Part shown: positions 53,207-61,841 of the stretch, in pieces
Layout of the letters: each line of letters opens with the position of its first letter
Numbering within the stretch: the first letter of the stretch is position 1
Assembly (NCBI GenBank): GCA_020637635.1
Contig: JACKKB010000002.1
Location: forward strand, 493,498 to 557,497
Source: Albidovulum sp.
GTDB taxonomy: Bacteria > Pseudomonadota > Alphaproteobacteria > Rhodobacterales > Rhodobacteraceae
DNA length: 64,000 bases
Reading direction: 5' to 3'
Notes under the pieces: generated by a model
What the model was told of the DNA's origin: nothing
The model's database searches: none
The model's input: the letters and a program-made list of their open reading frames with translations, nothing else
Program-made: the position numbers and the translations under genes

Positions 53207-54276
53207 GTGCGCGCCTCTCCCTCGGCGCGCAGCCCGTCGGCGCCGAAGAAATGGCCGTGGGCCAGATCCGGCGTCAGCCAGATGGCATCGCCGGATGTCG
53301 CGCCGATGCGCTCCTTCGTGACAATGGTTATCGGCTTGCCGCTCCTCTCGACGAACAGCATCGTCTCCGACCCGGTCGCCTCCAGCGAGGTGACCCGGGC
53401 GGCAAAGGCGCCAGCACGCTGCGTGTCTGAAACCGTCAGCGCATCTGGCCGCAGACCCAGAGTCATGCCTGCCTCGCCCGCGACCCCTGCGGGAAGCGGC
53501 ACGGCGAAATCGTCGAAGATCCGCAGCTGGCCTTTCGCGCCGTCGCCCTTGAACATGTTCATCGCCGGCGAGCCGATAAAGGTGGCCACGAATGTGTTTG
53601 CCGGCCGGTCATACAGCTCCAGCGGCGCGCCGATTTGCTCTACCAGCCCATCGCGCAGCACCACGATCTTGTCGGCCATGGTCATTGCCTCGATCTGGTC
53701 GTGCGTGACATAGATCGAGGTCACGCCAAGGCGCTGTTGCAGGTCGCGGATCTCGGAACGCATCTTCACCCGCAGCGCTGCGTCGAGGTTCGATAGCGGT
53801 TCGTCGAAAAGAAACACCTTGGGGTTGCGCACGATCGCGCGCCCCGTGGCAACGCGCTGTCGCTGACCCCCGGAAAGCTCTTTCGGATAGCGTTCGAGGT
53901 AGGGCATCAGGCCGAGCGGCTCGGCGGCGGCCTCCACCTGCCTGCGGATCTCCGCCCTGGAAACCTTGGCCAATCGCAGCGCAAAGCCCATGTTCTCCGC
54001 CACCGTCATGTGTGGATAGAGCGCGTAGTTCTGGAACACCATGGCGATGTCGCGGTCCTTGGGCGGGACGTGATTGATACGCCGGTTCTCGATCGCGACA
54101 TCGCCCGATGTCACCTCTTCCAGACCTGCGATCATGCGCAGCAGAGTGGACTTGCCGCAGCCGGACGGGCCGACGAGGATCACGAACTCGCCGTCGGCGA
54201 TGTCGACGGACACGCCCTTGATCACGTCCACCGCGCCAAATGACTTGGTGACATCTCTAAGCGTTACGGTGGCCAT
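53203..54276 (-). CDS. ABC transporter ATP-binding protein, carbohydrate type (MalK/UgpC family)
   Basis: A 357-residue ATPase. Walker A GPSGCGKST, signature LSGGQRQRVATGRAIVRNP, Walker B VFLFDEPLSNLD and the H-loop YVTHDQIEAM are intact; a C-terminal TOBE/OB regulatory region follows from about 240. It should energise the two permeases encoded in the divergent operon (58950-60826), which has no ATPase gene of its own. Its ATG overlaps the stop of the GatZ-like gene by one base. Confidence 0.93.
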   Translation of the reverse strand: MATVTLRDVTKSFGAVDVIKGVSVDIADGEFVILVGPSGCGKSTLLRMIAGLEEVTSGDVAIENRRINHVPPKDRDIAMVFQNYALYPHMTVAENMGFALRLAKVSRAEIRRQVEAAAEPLGLMPYLERYPKELSGGQRQRVATGRAIVRNPKVFLFDEPLSNLDAALRVKMRSEIRDLQQRLGVTSIYVTHDQIEAMTMADKIVVLRDGLVEQIGAPLELYDRPANTFVATFIGSPAMNMFKGDGAKGQLRIFDDFAVPLPAGVAGEAGMTLGLRPDALTVSDTQRAGAFAARVTSLEATGSETMLFVERSGKPITIVTKERIGATSGDAIWLTPDLAHGHFFGADGLRAEGEART

Positions 54277-55586
54277 TACTTGGTCTCCTTCAGGTCGTGC
54301 CTTGCCGAGGCGTCGTAATAGGGGGTCAGCGCCCGGCAGATGCGGGCGATGGAAATCTCGTCAACCGATGCCGCGAGCCTGCCGCGCGAGATCGCGTCCG
54401 CCTCGTCGGGCAGGTATTGGCTCACCACCGGCAACGGCCAGTCCCGTGCGTCGAGCGTGGCCCGCAGCCTCGCAACCGCCAACTCGACTTCGGGAACCGC
54501 CCAGTAGTAGCGCAGCCGGTCGGACCAGCTGAAATGGCGCAACCAGCGGAGCGTGACTTCATCGCCGTGGTAGTGGCTCTCCCAGTGGCGCGGATCGGCC
54601 AGCATCGCGGCCTCCAGCGCCGCGCGCAGCCCCGATCGCCCGGCTTCGGGCACGATCTCCGCCTCGATCGCTTCCAGTGCGTAGATCGCCTCGCGCAATG
54701 CAAACGTGGCCGCAGGGCCGACCTTCAGGATGGCGAAATGGCCGGCAACCAGCGCCTTGTAGGCTTCCGGTCTCTGGTAGTCCGTCGAATGGGCCTCGTA
54801 GATCAGCCCCCCCAGCGAGGCAGCGGCCGCGGTCAGCCCTTCGGCGCCTGCGGGCGCGAAATGCTCGATCTTGGCGTTGCCAAAGTCGAGCCCCGGCTGC
54901 ACCACGATCCCGGCAACCCGCGCGAAAGCCGCGTCCAGCCCCGATTCGGCAAAGGCGTCGCCATGGGTGGCCCATGTGGCGCGGGCGGCGTCAGGGGAGG
55001 CTGGCCGGATCTCGTGACCCTCGCCCATGCCGCCGGGCGCCGGAACCTCGGTGCCGATCACAAAGAAGGGGCGCACGTCGCCGGCAGCGGCCTCGGCTGC
55101 CGCGCACAGGCGCGCCGCGCGCTGCGCGATCACCCGCTCGGTCAGCACCTCGGGGTCGTCGGCACAGCGCATGGAGCAGTCGAGATGTATCTTGGCAAAC
55201 CCGGCCTGCACGTATTGCGCCACCATCGCCTCCGCACGCGCCATGGCTTCGGATGCCGGCAGTTTCCGCCATGGCTGCGGGCCGAGGTGGTCGCCACCCA
55301 GCAGAAGTTGCGCCTCCGGCAACCCTTCGGCAGCGGCCGCCTCGCGCGCCAGCGCCGCAAAGTCACGCGGCTGCATGCCGGTATAGCCGCCCTCCTGATT
55401 CACCTGGTTGCACGTCGCCTCGACCAGCGCCAGCTGCCCGTGTGCCCTTGCGAGACGCGCCGCCGCCCGCAATACCAGCGGATGTGCACTGCATACGCTC
55501 GTCAGAGCCAGCGGCTCGCCGGCGAGGTTCCGGCGAAAAAGGGCGCGCGCCGCGGCGTGGGCATCCTTTTCTGGCAACACGGGCAT
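54276..55586 (-). CDS. GatZ/KbaZ-family tagatose-bisphosphate aldolase subunit
   Basis: A 436-residue protein with GatZ/KbaZ family blocks: LTSVCSAHPLVLRAAARLA, ATCNQVNQEGGYTGMQPRDF, LGGDHLGPQPWRKLPASEAM and AKIHLDCSMRC. In enterobacteria KbaZ/GatZ supports the class II aldolase KbaY/GatY, which cleaves tagatose 1,6-bisphosphate. No KbaY/GatY gene is in the window, so this protein may act alone, with a remote partner, or on another substrate. It is the first gene of the minus-strand operon, divergent from the dehydratase gene by 140 bp. Confidence 0.9.
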   Translation of the reverse strand: MPVLPEKDAHAAARALFRRNLAGEPLALTSVCSAHPLVLRAAARLARAHGQLALVEATCNQVNQEGGYTGMQPRDFAALAREAAAAEGLPEAQLLLGGDHLGPQPWRKLPASEAMARAEAMVAQYVQAGFAKIHLDCSMRCADDPEVLTERVIAQRAARLCAAAEAAAGDVRPFFVIGTEVPAPGGMGEGHEIRPASPDAARATWATHGDAFAESGLDAAFARVAGIVVQPGLDFGNAKIEHFAPAGAEGLTAAAASLGGLIYEAHSTDYQRPEAYKALVAGHFAILKVGPAATFALREAIYALEAIEAEIVPEAGRSGLRAALEAAMLADPRHWESHYHGDEVTLRWLRHFSWSDRLRYYWAVPEVELAVARLRATLDARDWPLPVVSQYLPDEADAISRGRLAASVDEISIARICRALTPYYDASARHDLKETK

Positions 55587-55629
55587 GTCTCGACTCCGGA
55601 CGGCTCTTGCGAGTCATCCTACGGCAAAG

Positions 55630-55695
55630 CGATCAAAAGTAAACATCAGAGTGATAGTTTATGCTTGATTTATGAATGCCTCGACACTCTAGTAT
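55630..55695. promoter_or_regulatory. control region of the dehydratase gene and the divergent aldolase operon
   Basis: CGATCAAAA (55630-55638) and TTGATTTATGA (55665-55675) both recur upstream of the binding-protein gene. Between them lies a near-palindrome: TAAACATCA (55640-55648), GAG, TGATAGTTTA (55652-55661), with one extra base in the right arm. TTGATT can serve as -35, with TAGTAT (55690-55695) or TCTAGT as -10. The region is clearly AT-richer than the rest of the island. Confidence 0.55.
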
Positions 55696-55726
55696 GGCTG
55701 TTCGACACCGCATCGGGAGCTGTCAG

Positions 55727-57457
55727 ATGTCCGAGACCCGCAGAAAGACGCGCTCATCCATCTGGTACGGAGGCCGTGGGAAATCCGCTTTCATGCACCG
55801 CAGCTGGATGAAGAATCAGGGTTTTCCCGACGACAGTTTCGACGGCCGCCCGGTGATCGGCATCTGCAACACCTGGTCGGAACTGACGCCGTGCAACGCG
55901 CATTTCCGCGATCTCGCGGAACGAATCAAGCGCGGCGTGCTCGAGGCCGGTGGCTTCCCGGTGGAGTTTCCGGTTCTGTCGGTGAGCGAATCCCAGTTCC
56001 GCCCCACCGCGATGCTGTTTCGCAACCTTGCGGCAATGGACGTCGAGGAAACCATTCGCGCCGCACCGCTCGACGGTGTCGTGCTGATGTGCGGCTGCGA
56101 CAAGACCACGCCGTCGCTGATGATGGGCGCGGCCAGCTGCGACTTGCCGACGATCGTCGTCTCCGGCGGCCCGATGCTGAACGGCCGGCTGCGCGGCACG
56201 CAGATAGGCTCCGGCACGGCGGTCTGGAAACTGTTCGAGGACCGCAAGGCCGGGCTGATCGGCGACGACATGATGGACGAGGCAGAGCAGGGCCAGTCGC
56301 GCTCGCCCGGCTTCTGCATGACGATGGGCACCGCGTCGACAATGGCCAGCCTGGTGGAGGCGCTCGGCGCCGCCCTGCCCGAGAATGCTGCCATTCCGGC
56401 GGTCGATTCACGTCGCAACAAGCTTGCGCAATTGTCCGGACGACGGATCGTCGAGATGGTCGAACTGGACCAGCGCCTGTCGAAGGTTCTGACGCGCGAA
56501 GCCTTCGAGAATGCGATCCGCGCCAACGGCGCCATCGGCGGCTCCACCAACGCGGTGATCCACCTGATCGCGCTGGCCCGCCGGATCGGCGTGGACCTGA
56601 CGCTCGACGATTGGGACCGTCTTGGCCGTGACGTCCCGACGCTGGTAGACCTGATGCCCTCGGGCCGCTTCCTGATGGAAGACTTCTATTATGCCGGCGG
56701 CCTGCCGGTGGTGCTTCGCCGTCTTGGCGAGAACGGCCTGTTGCATCGCGACGCCGAGACGGTGAACGGGCGCTCGATCTGGGAGAACGTGCGCGACGCA
56801 GACTGCTGGAACGAAGAGGTCATCCGGCCGTGGAACAATCCGCTCACGCAACAGGGCGGCCTGGCGATTCTGCGCGGCAACCTGGCGCCGCGCGGCGCGG
56901 TGCTCAAGCCCTCCGCCGCCTCGCCGGAGCTGTTCAGCCATCGCGGTCGCGCCGTCGTCTTCGACTCGATCGAGGAATATCACGCCCGCATCGCCAGTCC
57001 CGCGCTCGACATCGATGCAAGCAGCATCATGGTTCTGCGCAACTGTGGGCCCAAGGGCTATCCCGGCATGGCCGAGGTGGGCAACATGGGCCTGCCGCCA
57101 AAACTCATCGAGCAGGGCGTACGCGACATGGTGCGCATTTCCGATGCCCGCATGTCCGGCACCGCCTATGGCACGGTGGTGCTGCACGTTGCGCCGGAAG
57201 CCGCCGATGGCGGTCCGCTCGCGCTTGTGCGCGAGGGCGATTTCATCGAGCTGGACGTCGCCGGGCGGCGGCTGCACCTGGACGTCCCCGACGAGGAACT
57301 GGAGCGCCGCAGGGCGCAATGGGTGGCGCCCGACCTGATCGGCGTCAGTGCCTGGCGCCGCATCTACCGCGATCATGTCACACAGGCCGACGAAGGGTGC
57401 GACCTCGACCTCCACCCTGGCCGACGCGACCTGGAGGTGCCCCGGCCCAGCCATTGA
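55727..57457 (+). CDS. IlvD/Edd-family sugar-acid dehydratase
   Basis: A 576-residue dehydratase. Features of the L-arabinonate/D-xylonate branch are SAFMHRSWMKNQGFPDDSFD, ICNTWSELTPCNAHFRDLAE (first cluster Cys), LMCGCDKTTPSLMMGAASCD and NCGPKGYPGMAEVGNMG; iron-sulfur ligands are present. It removes water from an aldonic acid to give a 2-keto-3-deoxy acid. The start at 55727 has GGGAG 7 nt upstream and removes a non-similar 17-residue extension. It is the first plus-strand gene of the island, followed after 133 bp by the ABC genes. Confidence 0.92.
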   Translation: MSETRRKTRSSIWYGGRGKSAFMHRSWMKNQGFPDDSFDGRPVIGICNTWSELTPCNAHFRDLAERIKRGVLEAGGFPVEFPVLSVSESQFRPTAMLFRNLAAMDVEETIRAAPLDGVVLMCGCDKTTPSLMMGAASCDLPTIVVSGGPMLNGRLRGTQIGSGTAVWKLFEDRKAGLIGDDMMDEAEQGQSRSPGFCMTMGTASTMASLVEALGAALPENAAIPAVDSRRNKLAQLSGRRIVEMVELDQRLSKVLTREAFENAIRANGAIGGSTNAVIHLIALARRIGVDLTLDDWDRLGRDVPTLVDLMPSGRFLMEDFYYAGGLPVVLRRLGENGLLHRDAETVNGRSIWENVRDADCWNEEVIRPWNNPLTQQGGLAILRGNLAPRGAVLKPSAASPELFSHRGRAVVFDSIEEYHARIASPALDIDASSIMVLRNCGPKGYPGMAEVGNMGLPPKLIEQGVRDMVRISDARMSGTAYGTVVLHVAPEAADGGPLALVREGDFIELDVAGRRLHLDVPDEELERRRAQWVAPDLIGVSAWRRIYRDHVTQADEGCDLDLHPGRRDLEVPRPSH

Positions 57458-57461
57458 GAAA

Positions 57462-57513
57462 CGATCAAAATCGATCAACCAACTGTTGATTTATGACCGC
57501 CCCATGGTAGACT
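57462..57513 (+). promoter_or_regulatory. promoter/operator of the ABC transporter operon
   Basis: CGATCAAAA (57462-57470), the perfect inverted repeat ATCAAC-N5-GTTGAT (57474-57490) and TTGATTTATGA (57486-57496) lie in a row. TTGATT (57486-57491) with TAGACT (57508-57513) at 16 bp gives a promoter whose -35 is covered by the right arm. The two outer words are the same as at 55630-55675 and are 11 bp (one helical turn) closer together here. Confidence 0.55.
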
Positions 57514-57590
57514 GGGGAAGATACCAACGAGACTCGCGACCGCATCACCCCGGCCCCGACCGGCTGGACAACATTCAAGGGAGAACCAGC

Positions 57591-58862
57591 ATGACCATTG
57601 CAACACGCCGCTCGTCCGCACTCGTTGCGGCCCTTCTCGCCAGCAGTGCGCTGGCCGCTCCTGCGCTTGCGGCTGACAAGACCATCACCATCGCCACCCA
57701 TTACAACCAGGAACAGATGGCGCCACTTCTGGCCTGCTTCAATCAGTACGAGGCAGAGAACCCCGGCACCAAGATCGTGTTCCAGCAGGCGAGCTACCGC
57801 GACTTCCTGCAGACGATCATGACCGCGCGCGTCGGCGGCACCTCGCCCGACATCTACAACATCTATTCGATCTGGGCGCCGCAGCTGATCGACTCCGGCA
57901 CGCTGGCCGAACCGCCGGCAGACGTTGTCGATTTCGTCAACGAGAACTATGGCAAAGGCTCGGTGGACGCGGCCACGATCGACGGCACCCTTTACGGCAT
58001 CCCGACCGAGCTCTCGGTCTATCAGCTGTTCTACAACAAGAAGCTGCTGGCCGAGGCCGGCTATGACGCGCCGCCCGCCACCTGGGACGAGCTGGCCGAA
58101 ATCGCCGCGAAGGTCACCAAGAAGAACGATCAGGGAAACATCACCGTCGCCGGTTATGCCTACGGCCCGACGGTCGCGAATGCGGTGCATGTCTTCTACA
58201 GCCAGATGTATGCAGCCGGCGTTGCGCCCTACAGCGACGATTTCCGCAAGACCAACTTCCTCGACCCCAGGGCGATCACGATCCTCGAGCGGCAGGGCAA
58301 GCTGTTTGCCGACGGCTCGACCTCGAACTCGGTCACGACGGACAGCTTCGCCTCGAGCGGCGCTGCCATGGCGATCATGGCAAACTGGCAGAAGCAGAGC
58401 CTGATCGACGCCTACGGCGACGAGTTCGAGGCCACGGTGGGCATCGCCCCGATCCCCGACGACGGCGCCAAGCCGGGCACCATGCTCTACTCCTTCCTCT
58501 GGGCCGTCGACAGTGCCTCCAAGGTGCAGGACGAAAGCTGGGCGCTTCTCAAGTGGCTCAACAGCCCGCGCGAGGGTGGCCTTTCCTGCACCGGCCAGAT
58601 GCTGAACGACCTCGGCGCGCTGACGGGCAACCTCGGCGACCTTGCCGCGATGGAAACCGGCGACTTCTTCACCAAGCCGTTCGTCGACGCCATCGAGAGC
58701 GGCGCCGCCAAGAGCCAGCCGAACGTCTGGCAGGCTTCCGAGGATGACCGCATTCTGCGCAGCTACATCGAGCAGGTCTGGGCCGGGCAGATGTCGGCCA
58801 AGGACGCCCTGACCGCCGCCGATTCCGAAGTGACCGCCATCCTCGCGGAGCAGGACAACTGA
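57591..58862 (+). CDS. ABC transporter sugar-binding protein
   Basis: A 423-residue periplasmic protein of the extracellular solute-binding family 1. The signal peptide ends at APALAAD (about 28). Typical blocks are ARVGGTSPDIYNIYSIWAPQ, YGIPTELSVYQLFYNKKLLA and YDAPPATWDELAEIAAKVT. It delivers a sugar to the permeases at 58950-60826. AAGGGAG precedes the ATG. The specificity is unknown. Confidence 0.93.
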   Translation: MTIATRRSSALVAALLASSALAAPALAADKTITIATHYNQEQMAPLLACFNQYEAENPGTKIVFQQASYRDFLQTIMTARVGGTSPDIYNIYSIWAPQLIDSGTLAEPPADVVDFVNENYGKGSVDAATIDGTLYGIPTELSVYQLFYNKKLLAEAGYDAPPATWDELAEIAAKVTKKNDQGNITVAGYAYGPTVANAVHVFYSQMYAAGVAPYSDDFRKTNFLDPRAITILERQGKLFADGSTSNSVTTDSFASSGAAMAIMANWQKQSLIDAYGDEFEATVGIAPIPDDGAKPGTMLYSFLWAVDSASKVQDESWALLKWLNSPREGGLSCTGQMLNDLGALTGNLGDLAAMETGDFFTKPFVDAIESGAAKSQPNVWQASEDDRILRSYIEQVWAGQMSAKDALTAADSEVTAILAEQDN

Positions 58863-58949
58863 TCCTCCCCGCGTCCGGAGCCACGCTCCGGGCGCGCCCC
58901 CAGGGGGCCGGATTCCCGCGACCCGGTCCCGCCTTGCAGGAGAGCGACG

Positions 58950-59918
58950 ATGACCGACCAGCAAGACCGCGCAACACGCTACGGACAGGCGCCGGCGCCG
59001 CTCCCTGACCTGATCGACGACGCGCCGCCGCTGACCCTTCGTCAGCGCATTTCCTCCAAGAGCGTCGCGCCGTGGATCTTCCTGTCGCCGATGCTGGCTT
59101 TCGGCGTCATCTTCTTCCTGCTGCCGATCATTTTTGCCGCCTACATCAGCCTGACCCGGTGGAACAGTCTGACCGCCCCCCGCTTCGTCGGCCTGAAGAA
59201 TTATGAATACCTGCTGACCGGGGATCCGAAGTTCTGGGGCACCGTCTGGAACACCATCTATTTCGCCGCCGGAACCTTGGCCGTGGGCATCCCGCTGGCG
59301 CTCGTGCTGGCCTATGCCTTCACCCGGGCCTACGGGCAGGCCTTCTGGCGCTCGATCTACTGGCTGCCGATGATCACCAACGTGGTCGCAGTGGCCTATA
59401 TCTGGAAATTCCTGCTCGATGACAGCTTCGGCCTCGTCAACATGGCGCTCGGCAAACTTGGCCTGCCCGGACCCGGCTGGCTGACCAATCCCGGCATCGC
59501 GATGATCTCGGTCATCCTCGTCTTCGTCTGGATGCAGCTTGGCCACAACATGCTGCTCTTCTCCGCCGGCCTCGCAAACATCGACGAGAGCTACTACGAG
59601 GCCGCGCGCCTCGACGGCGCCTCGGAATCCCAGCTGTTCTTCCGCATCACCGTGCCGCTGCTGAAGCCGACCATCCTTTTCGTGCTGATCACCAACTTCA
59701 TCACCGGGCTCAGCTACTTCACGCTGATGCTGGTGCTGACCGAGGGCGGCCCCGTCGGCGCGACCAACGTCACCGCGCTCTACATGTACAAGATGGCCTT
59801 CGAGGACCTGCGCATGGGGCGCGCCTCTGCCGTCGCCTACATCCTCTTCGCCTTCATCCTCGTCGTCACCCTGATCCAGCTGCGCGTCTTCCGCCGCGGC
59901 GGGGTCGAGGCTCACTGA
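58950..59918 (+). CDS. ABC sugar permease (MalF/UgpA type)
   Basis: A 322-residue protein with six membrane helices and the permease loop EAARLDGASESQLFFRITVP that contacts the ATPase. The N-terminal tail (about 45 residues) is cytoplasmic. It forms the channel with the MalG-type permease 11 bp downstream. AGGAGAG precedes the ATG. Confidence 0.93.
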   Translation: MTDQQDRATRYGQAPAPLPDLIDDAPPLTLRQRISSKSVAPWIFLSPMLAFGVIFFLLPIIFAAYISLTRWNSLTAPRFVGLKNYEYLLTGDPKFWGTVWNTIYFAAGTLAVGIPLALVLAYAFTRAYGQAFWRSIYWLPMITNVVAVAYIWKFLLDDSFGLVNMALGKLGLPGPGWLTNPGIAMISVILVFVWMQLGHNMLLFSAGLANIDESYYEAARLDGASESQLFFRITVPLLKPTILFVLITNFITGLSYFTLMLVLTEGGPVGATNVTALYMYKMAFEDLRMGRASAVAYILFAFILVVTLIQLRVFRRGGVEAH

Positions 59919-59929
59919 AGGAGCAGCCC

Positions 59930-60826
59930 ATGGCCATCGTCCAGTCCCGCAGCGGCGGCGCCATCGCCTGGCGGATCCTGAAATACGCCCTTCTCGGTGC
60001 TGGCGTCGTCATCATGGTCGTGCCCTTCATCGACATGTTCCTGGGCGCCCTGCGTACCCCTGCCGAACGGCTGGCAAACCCACCTGTCTACTGGCCCCGA
60101 GACCCGCAATGGATCAACTTCAAGCGCGTCTTCACCGAGACCCCGGCGCTGATCTGGTTCAAGAACTCGATCATCATCACCTTCGCGGTGACGTTCATCC
60201 AGCTTCTGACCAGCTCCATGGCGGGCTACGCGCTGGCCAAGTTCCGTTTCCGCGGCGCCAGTCTGCTGTTCCGCGGCGTGCTGGGCGCGCAGATGTTCCC
60301 GTTCTTCCTGTTCATCATCCCGGTCTTCTTCATCCTGCGCTACTTCCCGATGGCCGGCGGCAACGATCTGTTCGGCCAGGGCGGATCGGGGTTTCTGAAC
60401 ACCTACGCCGCCATCATCCTGCCATTCACGATCACCTGGTATGGAATCTTCCTGATGCGGCAGTTCTTCATGGGCGTGCCGGACGAGTTGCTGGACGCGG
60501 CCCGCCTCGACGGCGCGGGCGAGTTCAGGATCTTCTTCATCATCGTCCTGCCGTTGGTGCTGCCGGGGCTGGCGACGCTGGGGATCTTCGTCTTCGTCTA
60601 TCAGTGGAACGAAGTCATCTGGACGATGACCATCACCCGGACAGCGCCCGACCTGCAAACCCTGCCCGTCGGCATCTATCTTCTGCGCGGCGCCTTTGCC
60701 GACGAAGCCACCCAATCGCTGCAACAGGCGGCGGTTGCGGTCTCGATCATTCCGGTGATGTTCACCTTCCTCTTCCTGCAACGATTCTACGTCCGGGGTC
60801 TGACCGCCGGCGCCGTAAAGGGATAA
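59930..60826 (+). CDS. ABC sugar permease (MalG/UgpE type)
   Basis: A 298-residue protein with six membrane helices and the coupling loop DELLDAARLDGAGEFRIFFI. It completes the transporter with the MalF-type permease and, most likely, the ATPase from the divergent operon. AAGGAG lies upstream of the ATG. The C-terminus RFYVRGLTAGAVKG is the standard end of this family. Confidence 0.94.
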   Translation: MAIVQSRSGGAIAWRILKYALLGAGVVIMVVPFIDMFLGALRTPAERLANPPVYWPRDPQWINFKRVFTETPALIWFKNSIIITFAVTFIQLLTSSMAGYALAKFRFRGASLLFRGVLGAQMFPFFLFIIPVFFILRYFPMAGGNDLFGQGGSGFLNTYAAIILPFTITWYGIFLMRQFFMGVPDELLDAARLDGAGEFRIFFIIVLPLVLPGLATLGIFVFVYQWNEVIWTMTITRTAPDLQTLPVGIYLLRGAFADEATQSLQQAAVAVSIIPVMFTFLFLQRFYVRGLTAGAVKG

Positions 60827-60831
60827 CGCAC

Positions 60832-61146
60832 ATGACTGCGACACCACTGCTGCCCGACGACCTGTCGGCCGAGATGGACCGTCTTGGCAACCGGCCTTAT
60901 GCCGAGATCGGCGTTCCGATGTACCTGGTGCTGGAGGATCTGACAGGCACCATGCCACAACCGCTCCGACAGGCAGGCGACCCCGAACTGGCGGCGGCCT
61001 TCACCAAGGCGGCCGAGCAGGTCGCCGCGGCAAAGGGCACGCTGGAAGCCGGCGACATCGCCCGGATCATCGAGGTCCTGGCAGACCGCTCCTTCCTGAG
61101 CCGGCCGTTCTCAGACCTGTCAGACGAAAGCCTTGCCACGAAATGA
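60832..61146 (+). CDS. small protein of unknown function in the ABC operon
   Basis: A 104-residue soluble protein (MTATPLLPDDLSAEMDRLGN at the start, ARIIEVLADRSFLSRPFSDL near the end). It appears mostly helical and acidic. I recognise no family. It starts 5 bp after the permease stop and its own stop overlaps the ATG of the first deacetylase-like gene (ATGA), so it is part of the same translational unit and may assist the two deacetylase-like proteins. Confidence 0.65.
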   Translation: MTATPLLPDDLSAEMDRLGNRPYAEIGVPMYLVLEDLTGTMPQPLRQAGDPELAAAFTKAAEQVAAAKGTLEAGDIARIIEVLADRSFLSRPFSDLSDESLATK

Positions 61147-61841
61147 CGCTCCTTCTCGCCAAAACCGCCACGGAAACCGCACGTGAACTCGCCGCCGGCC
61201 ACGCCGGAGGGCGCGGGTTGCGGCTGATGAACTACCATTCGACCCCACGCAAGCGGGAGGCGGAGTTCGCCCGTCAGATCGCCGCCTACGCCCCCGCGCA
61301 CACGCCCTTCCGCAAGGCCGATCTCGATCGCTGGTCTGCTGCCGCGCCGGTCGTGCGCCCGTGGCTGATGCCAGTCCTGTTCGAAGGCTTCCGCGACAAT
61401 GTCGATGTGCTGCTGCCGCTGCTCGAAGACGCGGGCTTCACCGCCTGGTTCATCCTGCCGTCGCACTTTCCCAACGTTCCCGCCGCCGAGCAGCGCGGCT
61501 ACGCCAGGGCGCATACGCTGCATTACCATGTCGATGAATACCCCGGCGAACGGATCGTCATGACCTGGGCCGAAGCCCGCGCCGCCGCCGCCAGGGGCCA
61601 CGTTTTCGCCTGCCACTCGCGCAACCACGCTGCGGTCACGCCGGATACGCCCGAGAGCGTGCTGCAGGAGGAAATCGTCACCGCCAAGCACGAAATGGAG
61701 AACGGTCTCGGACAGGAGGTCGACATCTTCTGCTGGCTGCACGGCGCCGAGGTCGGCATCAACCCGCGCGCCGACGACCTGCTGCGCGAGGCGGGGTATC
61801 GCTACCTGTTCTCGAATTTCCGGCTTCAGAGGCTGCAATGA
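61143..61841 (+). CDS. polysaccharide deacetylase-like protein A (atypical motif 1)
   Basis: A 232-residue protein with a NodB-like outline: RLMNYHSTPRKREAEFARQI near 27-46, LFEGFRDNVDVLLPLLEDAG where the family has its TFDDGP motif, FTAWFIL as the next strand, then CHSRNHAAV, matching the metal-binding HSxxH, and a closing YRYLFSNFRLQRL. The usual Asp-Asp is replaced by Glu-Gly, so catalysis would differ or be lost. No signal peptide; cytosolic. It overlaps the next gene, its paralogue, by four bases. Deacylation of an imported sugar is possible but unproven. Confidence 0.68.
   Translation: MTLLLAKTATETARELAAGHAGGRGLRLMNYHSTPRKREAEFARQIAAYAPAHTPFRKADLDRWSAAAPVVRPWLMPVLFEGFRDNVDVLLPLLEDAGFTAWFILPSHFPNVPAAEQRGYARAHTLHYHVDEYPGERIVMTWAEARAAAARGHVFACHSRNHAAVTPDTPESVLQEEIVTAKHEMENGLGQEVDIFCWLHGAEVGINPRADDLLREAGYRYLFSNFRLQRLQ

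Noticed and set aside
57465..59915. 816-codon open frame on minus, opposite the ABC genes
   Set aside because: Low-complexity antisense frame; the plus strand encodes a binding protein and a permease with intact motifs.
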